Positions 14,817 to 20,001 of a stretch of DNA of 20,001 nucleotides are shown here, one piece after another. Source of the stretch: DASUDX01 sp036275365 (GTDB lineage Bacteria > Pseudomonadota > Gammaproteobacteria > Nevskiales > Nevskiaceae); assembly GCA_036275365.1 (NCBI GenBank), contig DASUDX010000126.1:1-20001 (forward strand), written 5' to 3'. Both the position numbers and the translations under genes were made by a program. Position 1 is the stretch's first letter, and each line of letters starts with the position of its first letter. The notes under the pieces are model-generated. The model was not told the DNA's origin. It saw only the letters and a list, made by a program, of their open reading frames with translations, and searched no databases.

Positions 14817-15002
14817 ATGAAGCTCAACCTCAGTTTCTGGGGACTGATCGTTCTGATCGCGGACCTCTACGCGATCATCCACATCGTCCAGAGCCGTGCC
14901 GAGCCCCTGAAGAAGGCGCTGTGGATCGTCGGCGTGCTGGTCTTTCCGGTGCTCGGCTTCATCGTCTGGTGGTTTGCCGGTCCGCGCAGCGGCAGGAGCT
15001 GA
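14817..15002 (+). CDS. Small membrane protein with PLDc_N domain
   Basis: This 61-aa protein has two hydrophobic helices: residues 6-24 (SFWGLIVLIADLYAIIHIV) and 34-53 (ALWIVGVLVFPVLGFIVWWF). The short polar connector SRAEPLKK lies between them, and the WWFAGPRSGR end is typical of the PLDc_N (phospholipase D N-terminal) domain. It is the stand-alone form of the membrane segment found at the N-terminus of cardiolipin synthases. The catalytic HKD domains are absent, so it is not an enzyme by itself. Its stop TGA lies in the left arm of the repeat block at 15000-15242. Function is unknown, but the family match is good. Confidence 0.82.
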   Translation: MKLNLSFWGLIVLIADLYAIIHIVQSRAEPLKKALWIVGVLVFPVLGFIVWWFAGPRSGRS

Positions 15003-15040
15003 GGCGAGGGCCGTCAGGCGTCCGTCCCCGCCCCGGGGCC

Positions 15041-15076
15041 GAGCCACTCCCCGGGGTGCACCCGGCGGCCGGTCTG
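15041..15076. repeat. 36-bp direct repeat, copy 1
   Basis: The copy starts GAGCCACTCCCCGGGG and ends CCCGGCGGCCGGTCTG. It matches copy 2 at 15115-15150 in 32 of 36 positions, with a period of 74 bp. Confidence 0.75.
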
Positions 15077-15114
15077 TAGGTCCTGCGGTGTAGCGCGGGC
15101 ATTAGCCGAGGGTC

Positions 15115-15150
15115 GAGGCACTCCCCGGGGGGTACCCGGCGGCCGGTCCG
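15115..15150. repeat. 36-bp direct repeat, copy 2
   Basis: The copy starts GAGGCACTCCCCGGGG and ends CCCGGCGGCCGGTCCG. It differs from copy 1 at four positions. A weak third copy may lie near 15161-15190 (CCCGGGTGGTCACCCCGGC), but it is too degenerate to call. Confidence 0.75.
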
Positions 15151-15212
15151 AGGAAGGAACCGATCCCGGGTGGTCACCCCGGCTGCGGGGCAGGGGTCTT
15201 CGCCTCACGGCT

Positions 15213-15230
15213 GCCGGCGCAGGCGCCGGC
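15213..15230. terminator. GC hairpin downstream of panE, no T-tract
   Basis: GCCGGCGC-AG-GCGCCGGC is a perfect palindrome with a 2-nt centre. It starts 10 nt past the panE stop in transcription order. Lacking a T-run, it is terminator-like at best and may instead be the core of the repeat element. Confidence 0.4.
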
Positions 15231-15239
15231 CCTCACGCC

Positions 15240-16226
15240 TCAGACCCCCAGCTCGCGGGCCAGCGCGGCGGGGCTGAGCCGGGCCGGCGGATGGCGCAGC
15301 GCGCCCACCCGGTCCACCAGCCCCCGGTTGAGCGGGGCCTCGCGTCCACAGGCCTCGGCCTGGCGCACGATCTCGCCATTGAGCTCGGCCACCTCGGTGA
15401 CCCGCCCGGCGCGCACATCCGCCACCATCGAGGGATAGGCGCCGCGATCCAGCCCATTGGCGAGCCGGGCCATCCACCAGGGCAGGGGGCCGCCGTGGGT
15501 CAGTGACCAGCGATAGGCCGGATAGGGGAACGCGACCGGCAGACGGAACCGGATGCCGGCGGCGGCGAGCACGCCGGTCGCCTCGTCGAGCACCGCCGCA
15601 TACAGGCGCCGCAGCACCCGGTCCTGGAACAGGTCCTGGAAGGTGGACTGGGTCAGCGCACCGATGGCGTTGGCCAGATTGATCAGCAGCTTGCCCCACA
15701 CCGCCGTCTCGCCTTCGGCCGCCCGCACGGCGAGCCCGGAGCCGGCGAAGCGGGCCAGCAGATCGGGCTCGGCATCGCCGATCACCGCCCGCGCCCGGGT
15801 GGTCAGCCGCGCCTGCAGCGGGGCGTCGAGCTGGGCATTGAACAGAATGCTCATCGGCCGCACCGCCTGGCCGGGGAAACGGGCTTTCACCTGATGAAGG
15901 GCGCGCACCCCGTTGAGCGTGCAGAGCAGGCGGCAGCCGTCCGGCAAGCGCGCCGGCAGCTCGGCGAGCAGGGCGGGCAGGGCAGCCGCCTTGGTGCACA
16001 GATAGGCCGCATCCACGCCCTGCAGATCGAGCTGATGGGTACGCGGTGGCAGCGCCAGCCGCTGGCCGGGTGGGGTCTGCCCCGGCCGTGCCAGCCACAG
16101 GCCACCGGCGGCGCTGAAGCGGGCCTCATCCTGGGCGCGCGCGTACAGCGTCACCGGCTGGCCATGCTCGGCCAGCAGTGCCGCGAGCGTGGTGCCCACC
16201 GCACCGGCACCGATGATCAGATTCAT
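15240..16226 (-). CDS. panE: 2-dehydropantoate 2-reductase (ketopantoate reductase)
   Basis: This 328-aa protein would make pantoate from ketopantoate with NADPH, in pantothenate and CoA synthesis in the cytosol. Evidence is the N-terminal Rossmann motif LIIGAGAVGTTLA (GxGxxG at 6-11), CTKA with conserved Lys79, TLNGV at 103-107, VWGKLLINLANAIGAL at 177-191 with the catalytic-type Lys179 and Asn183, and the C-terminal SMVADVRAGRVTEVAELNG at 266-284 with Ser266, Asp270, Glu278 and Asn283. Length is slightly above the E. coli enzyme (303 aa). The ATG at 16226 has AGGAG 7 nt upstream; the longer open frame to 16400 runs into the neighbouring gene. Genomes often carry several PanE-like paralogues, so the exact substrate is less certain than the family. 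It stands alone between a terminator upstream and a repeat block downstream. Confidence 0.83.
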   Translation of the reverse strand: MNLIIGAGAVGTTLAALLAEHGQPVTLYARAQDEARFSAAGGLWLARPGQTPPGQRLALPPRTHQLDLQGVDAAYLCTKAAALPALLAELPARLPDGCRLLCTLNGVRALHQVKARFPGQAVRPMSILFNAQLDAPLQARLTTRARAVIGDAEPDLLARFAGSGLAVRAAEGETAVWGKLLINLANAIGALTQSTFQDLFQDRVLRRLYAAVLDEATGVLAAAGIRFRLPVAFPYPAYRWSLTHGGPLPWWMARLANGLDRGAYPSMVADVRAGRVTEVAELNGEIVRQAEACGREAPLNRGLVDRVGALRHPPARLSPAALARELGV

Positions 16227-16233
16227 CTGCTCT

Positions 16234-16238
16234 CTCCT
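16234..16238 (-). promoter_or_regulatory. Shine-Dalgarno of panE
   Basis: AGGAG on the minus strand, 7 nt before ATG 16226. It fixes the start against the longer in-frame option at 16400. Confidence 0.65.
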
Positions 16239-16280
16239 GCCGGATCGGACACCGGCCGTTGCCGAGCTTGCCGCAACCCC

Positions 16281-16308
16281 AAAAAAAGAGCCGGCCCAGG
16301 GCCGGCTC
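16281..16308 (-). terminator. Rho-independent terminator of the protease gene
   Basis: On the minus strand a perfect 10-bp stem (GAGCCGGCCC / GGGCCGGCTC, 16308-16288) is followed by seven T residues (16287-16281). It begins 24 nt after the protease stop and separates that gene from panE, which therefore needs its own promoter within 16227-16280. Confidence 0.92.
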
Positions 16309-16332
16309 GGTACCGCGGTTGAGAACCCCGTC

Positions 16333-19300
16333 TCAGGGCGAGCAGGCCTGGTAGGGATTGGGATCCGCCGTGAGGAACGACTGGCTGCCCGGATTGGCAT
16401 CCCAGTAGGCGATGCGCCCCTGGATCACCGCGGTCTGGAACAGGCAGTGCTGAGCGGTCTTGGTTCGCAGGGTCTGCCCTTCCTCCAGCGGCCGGATGCC
16501 CAGTCCAGCCAGGGTCTGGCCGATGACATTGCCGGCATCCGGGCTCAGCACGCCCCAGCCCGCCACCGTCCAGGGTGCGGCCGGCGGGATCGGCACGGCG
16601 ATATCGAAGATGGCCTCAACCGGATCGAACTGGCCGATCGCCGGTACCCAGGCCGCCTCTTCCAGCGCCCGGCGCAGGTCCCAGTTGCTGATCTGCCGCG
16701 GGCTGCCGCCGATCTGGCCGCTGGCCATCAGCGGGGCACCGCCGGTCGGGGTGAGGATGCCGCCCTCATGGCCCAGCGCCCGCCGCGCTTCCAGCAGCAC
16801 CCGTGAGACCGTTCCCGCCGAGCGCGGCGTGGAAAAGCTGGTGCCTCCGACGGTGTCGTAGCCGTCTTCGCAGTTGGCGCAGTAGGGAATCGTCTGCGTG
16901 TAGTCGGCAATGAAGTCCGGCAGGCTGCCCGAGAGCACGGTGTGCCCGTTGGAAGTGCCCTCCTCGAATCCGCTGATGCCGATGCTCCACCAGGGCCCGC
17001 AAGTGGAGTCAGGCAGACCCAGCGCCGGTGAGTTGTCGCAGGCACCGAAGTGCAGCTTGCCCTTGCCCACCACGCCGGCGTGACTGTCGGTCATGTGGCC
17101 GATATGCGGCGGGCTTCCGGGAACGCCGTAGCTGGTGGTGACGATGTCGATCGCCGGGTGATTGAAGGCAAAGGCCTCCGACAGCGGAGACTGCCCGCCA
17201 ACCACCAGACCATTGACATCAAAGTCGGACTCGATGAAGACCACCACCGCCTCCGGGTTGGCGGCGAGCACCGAGGCGGTGACGCCCACCCCGTGGGTGT
17301 CTTCCTCGTCATCCGGCAGGATCAGCCGGGTGGTCTCGCTGTTGAAGCTCCTGGCCAGCAGATTGGTGCCGACGAACCACACCAGCTCGCAATCCGCCGC
17401 CCGGGTCCAGACTCCGCGCGCCTGATCGGCGGCGAAATCCGCCGCGAAGTTGCCGCTGCGGCTGAGCTGCAGCTGACACTCGGGGCCAATCCCGAACTCG
17501 GCCAGCACCGCCGGCGTCACCGCCGACGGCGGGCTGCCGGCGGGATAGATCGGGCTGGTGCTCACCGGCCCGCTGGCGTTGAAGAAGCCGTGGTAGGGGT
17601 TGACGCCGCTGTCGATCACCGCCACCACCACGCGCGAATCGGCCACCTCGCCGACCTCGCCGTCGGGCGTGGCGTCGCAGGCATCGCCCTGGCCGTCGCC
17701 GTCGCTGTCGAGCTGGTTGGGGTTGGCCGCCGCCGGGCAGTTGTCGGTGGCATCGAGCACACCGTCGCCATCGCTATCGGTGCCGCCCCCACCCCCGCCA
17801 CCGCCGCTGCCGGTGATCTGCGCGGTGGCAATGCCGGTGTAGGGAGTGCCGGCCGAGACAAAGCCGTAGGTGCGCACATCGAACTCACCGCTGCCCGGGT
17901 TGCTGAAGCTCACGCTCTCGCGCGCGGTCTGGGTGACGGCCTGGAACCCCGCCGAGGTCACGGCCATGCCGGCCGGCGGCGTGACCTCGAGATCCAGCTC
18001 CTCAGCGAACACCTCCCAGTTGACCGTCACCGTGACGTTGCTGGCGGTGCAGCCTGCCGGCAGCACGAAGCTGTGCAGGCTGTCGTTGGGCGCGTCGGGA
18101 ACTGGCAGCGCCTCACCGGCGGAGAAGCCCACCGTTCCGCTCCAGGTCGACAGCGTCACCGGACCGCTGGCCAGCGGGCAGCTGGCGGTGCCGTCCCCAT
18201 CCGGGGTGGCGTCGCAGACATCGCCGAGACGGTCGCCATCGCGATCGCTCTGGCTGGCATTGGCCACCGTCGGGCAGTTGTCGCTGGCATCCGGCACCCC
18301 GTCGCCATCGCCATCGGTGCCGCCCTGCGGCTCGGCACAGCCGGTGGCCGGGCAGACGGTGGTGACCGTGACATTCAGCGGCTGGGTACCGGCGCTGACC
18401 AGCTCATGCACCAGCAGGGTGTAGCGGCCGGGCTGGGCATTGGCCACCGTCACCGTCAGCGAGGTCGCCCCCGGGGCTGCCGGGGTGCCGCGTGCGGTGG
18501 TCGGATCGAAGCCGGCAAAGCCGACGCTGGTGCCGTTCTGGTCGAGCACTTCCAGGGTGTACTGCTCCACCGGCAGGGTCCAGGCCAGACGCACTTCCAG
18601 CGCCTGAACCGCACGGTCAAGCGTGTAGCTGAAGCTGCGGAAGCCGAACTCCGGGTCGCTGCCGCAGCCAAAGCAGACCAGCGGCGTGGTGGCCAGACCG
18701 CCGAACTCGACATACTCGCCGACCACCGTGCGACCGGGTCCGGGGACCGGCGGCGGCGGGTAGGCCGGTGGGTTGCGGCCCAGCGCAGCGGCCACCGCAC
18801 CGAGGACATCGACATAGCCCGCACCGGCCTCGAACGGCTGGTAGGGCGTGCCATCCCGGCGGCGCATCGGCCGAGCGGTGTCGCGCAGGATGTCCAGCAC
18901 CTGCTCGAAGCTCAGCTGCGGGTTGGCCTCCAGCATCATCGCCACCACGCCGGCCACATGCGGCGCGGCCATCGAAGTGCCGCTGATGGTCGAGTACATC
19001 GGATACTCGGCGCGCGGCACCGTGGTGGAGGCGGCGCCATTGAGCGCGCGCGAGGCAGTGATGTTCACACCGGGAGCGGTGATATCCGGACCCGGGGCGG
19101 TGTTCGGACCGGGCAGCGAGCTGTTGTCAGTCGTGCCGCGCGACGAGAACTCCGCCAGCTGGAACTGCCGGTCGCCGGCGGCAACCGCGATCACGCAGGG
19201 ATTCTGCGCGTCCGGACCGATGGTATCGGCCGCAGGGCCGCTGTTGCCCGCCGCGAAGACCGCGACGATGCCGGCGTCGTACATCCGCTTGATCGCCTGC

Positions 19301-20001
19301 GAGTCCGGATCGGCCGCGTTGAAGCGGAAGCCGTCACCGGTGGCCGGACCATAGGAATGGTTGGTCACGCGGATGTTGAACTCCTCGCGCTTCTCCAGCA
19401 CATAGTCCATCGCCTCGACGGTGAAGAAGTAGGGCGCGCCCACTTCCACCGCGATGCCGACCAGATCAGCCTCCGGCGCCACCCCGATGAAGCGGCCGTC
19501 GGACATGGTGCCGTCACCGGCGATGGTGCCTGCGAGATGGGTGCCGTGACCGTTGGTCTGCTCGGTGTTCTCCATCTCCACCGCGGTGGCACCGATCATC
19601 CGCACATTGTGCTTGACCTGGGCGAGGTCGCCCTGGGTCTTGTCGATGCCGGTGTCAATGATGGCCACGCCGATGCCCTTGCCGGTCAGCGGCAGCTCCG
19701 GCGTGGCGAACGCCGCGCGGGTCTCCGGAACGCCGATCAGCGGTACCGAGGTATCCAGCATCATGCGGCGCGCGTGCTCGCCCCAGATCGACACCAGCGA
19801 GGTGCCACGCAGGGCGCTACGCAGATCGCGGACCAGCTGGCGATTGAGCGGGAGCGGCGGGATGCGCACGCTGTACAGATGCTTGGTGGCGGTGATGCGC
19901 GCCGCCACCCGGGCCGGCAGCAGCGGCAGACGCTGCAGGCGGCTCAGCGCCTGATCACGGCTGAGTGCATCTGCAAAGGTCAGGATCAGTCCACCCCGGG
20001 T
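16333..20001 (-). CDS. Large serine protease with two subtilase (S8) domains and thrombospondin type 3 repeats, N-terminus beyond the window
   Basis: The frame is open through base 20001, so the start and signal peptide are not visible; the GTG at 19908 is internal. Numbering from base 20001, 1222 residues are seen. Residues 1-90 look like the end of an inhibitor-type propeptide. The first S8 domain (about 108-410) has VAIIDTGID (D116), NGHGTHLAG (H152), FAAGNSGP (N253) and SGTSMAAPHVAG (S343). A beta-rich PPC-like domain follows (431-548). Next come a TSP3 calcium repeat (560-601, DGDGDGVPDASDNCP to GDVCD), a second beta-rich domain (608-731), an eight-Gly run (733-740) and a second TSP3 repeat (741-781). 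The second S8 domain (about 790-1085) has VVAVIDSGV (D797), DTHGVGVT (H903), ACDNS (N990, tentative) and GGTSFSTPRSAG (S1055). Both triads are complete, so both domains may be active. The protein is presumably secreted, perhaps through the T2SS; no C-terminal sorting tag was seen. Confidence 0.92.
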   Translation of the reverse strand, partial: TRGGLILTFADALSRDQALSRLQRLPLLPARVAARITATKHLYSVRIPPLPLNRQLVRDLRSALRGTSLVSIWGEHARRMMLDTSVPLIGVPETRAAFATPELPLTGKGIGVAIIDTGIDKTQGDLAQVKHNVRMIGATAVEMENTEQTNGHGTHLAGTIAGDGTMSDGRFIGVAPEADLVGIAVEVGAPYFFTVEAMDYVLEKREEFNIRVTNHSYGPATGDGFRFNAADPDSQAIKRMYDAGIVAVFAAGNSGPAADTIGPDAQNPCVIAVAAGDRQFQLAEFSSRGTTDNSSLPGPNTAPGPDITAPGVNITASRALNGAASTTVPRAEYPMYSTISGTSMAAPHVAGVVAMMLEANPQLSFEQVLDILRDTARPMRRRDGTPYQPFEAGAGYVDVLGAVAAALGRNPPAYPPPPVPGPGRTVVGEYVEFGGLATTPLVCFGCGSDPEFGFRSFSYTLDRAVQALEVRLAWTLPVEQYTLEVLDQNGTSVGFAGFDPTTARGTPAAPGATSLTVTVANAQPGRYTLLVHELVSAGTQPLNVTVTTVCPATGCAEPQGGTDGDGDGVPDASDNCPTVANASQSDRDGDRLGDVCDATPDGDGTASCPLASGPVTLSTWSGTVGFSAGEALPVPDAPNDSLHSFVLPAGCTASNVTVTVNWEVFAEELDLEVTPPAGMAVTSAGFQAVTQTARESVSFSNPGSGEFDVRTYGFVSAGTPYTGIATAQITGSGGGGGGGGTDSDGDGVLDATDNCPAAANPNQLDSDGDGQGDACDATPDGEVGEVADSRVVVAVIDSGVNPYHGFFNASGPVSTSPIYPAGSPPSAVTPAVLAEFGIGPECQLQLSRSGNFAADFAADQARGVWTRAADCELVWFVGTNLLARSFNSETTRLILPDDEEDTHGVGVTASVLAANPEAVVVFIESDFDVNGLVVGGQSPLSEAFAFNHPAIDIVTTSYGVPGSPPHIGHMTDSHAGVVGKGKLHFGACDNSPALGLPDSTCGPWWSIGISGFEEGTSNGHTVLSGSLPDFIADYTQTIPYCANCEDGYDTVGGTSFSTPRSAGTVSRVLLEARRALGHEGGILTPTGGAPLMASGQIGGSPRQISNWDLRRALEEAAWVPAIGQFDPVEAIFDIAVPIPPAAPWTVAGWGVLSPDAGNVIGQTLAGLGIRPLEEGQTLRTKTAQHCLFQTAVIQGRIAYWDANPGSQSFLTADPNPYQACSP

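Larger units (their letters stand above)
15000..15242. repeat. Non-coding repeat block with terminal inverted repeats
   Basis: The block is bounded by TGAGGCGAGGGCCG (15000-15013, plus) and its imperfect inverted copy, TGAGGCGTGAGGGCCG on the minus strand (15242-15227). A third TGAGGCG lies on the minus strand at 15207-15201. Both flanking genes end with the TGA of these arms. Inside are two 36-bp direct repeats and a perfect 8-bp-stem hairpin. No transposase or credible coding frame was seen. It resembles a REP- or MITE-like element or a complex bidirectional terminator, but this is inference. Confidence 0.55.

Noticed and set aside
14959..15177. Minus-strand 72-codon open frame across the repeat block
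   Set aside because: It overlaps the PLDc_N gene, is rich in Arg/Pro/Gly and is composed of the direct repeats; no start signal.
17640..18340. Repetitive DNA in the protease gene as a possible mobile or CRISPR-like repeat
   Set aside because: The repeated stretches encode the two TSP3 calcium-binding units; the similarity is explained by protein function.
16333..19908. Protease start at GTG 19908
   Set aside because: The frame stays open and protein-like from 19909 through base 20001, with no Shine-Dalgarno before the GTG and no signal peptide after it, so the true start is outside the window.

Overview
The window is very GC-rich and gene-dense. Together, a PilU-type twitching ATPase, T2SS GspE/GspF, SelO (YdiU) and ketopantoate reductase point to a gammaproteobacterium; the sequence alone does not fix the genus. 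No tRNA, rRNA, CRISPR array or transposase was seen. The gene content looks chromosomal.

Layout, left to right. (A) Bases 1-9953 all read on the minus strand. In transcription order they encode an acyltransferase, an MBL-fold hydrolase, PilU, a second PilT/PilU-family ATPase, an FkbM methyltransferase, a galectin-like/GT2/GT31 fusion, a sulfotransferase, GspE and the first 65 codons of GspF. From the second ATPase onward the genes are 2-17 bp apart or overlap by 4 bp (ATGA or GTGA), so they look like one translationally coupled operon. (B) On the plus strand, 10074-11501 encodes an exported protein of unknown function. It meets, 6 bp away and head to head, a minus-strand set: SelO, a winged-helix-like protein and a voltage-sensor-only membrane protein. 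(C) A small PLDc_N membrane protein (+) and a ketopantoate reductase (-) converge on a 237-bp non-coding block of direct and inverted repeats. (D) Bases 16333-20001 hold most of a very large minus-strand secreted-type serine protease. It has two complete subtilase domains separated by thrombospondin-type-3 calcium repeats, a strong intrinsic terminator follows it, and its N-terminus lies beyond base 20001.

The most interesting part is 192-5930. Three glycan or small-molecule modification genes (methyltransferase, bimodular glycosyltransferase with a galectin-like lectin domain, sulfotransferase) sit between a pilus retraction ATPase and the T2SS core genes gspE/gspF with no room for separate promoters. 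The inference is that a sugar, possibly methylated and sulfated, is made in step with a type IV pilus or type II secretion machine. Its target (pilin, pseudopilin, secreted protein or surface polysaccharide) cannot be read from the DNA.
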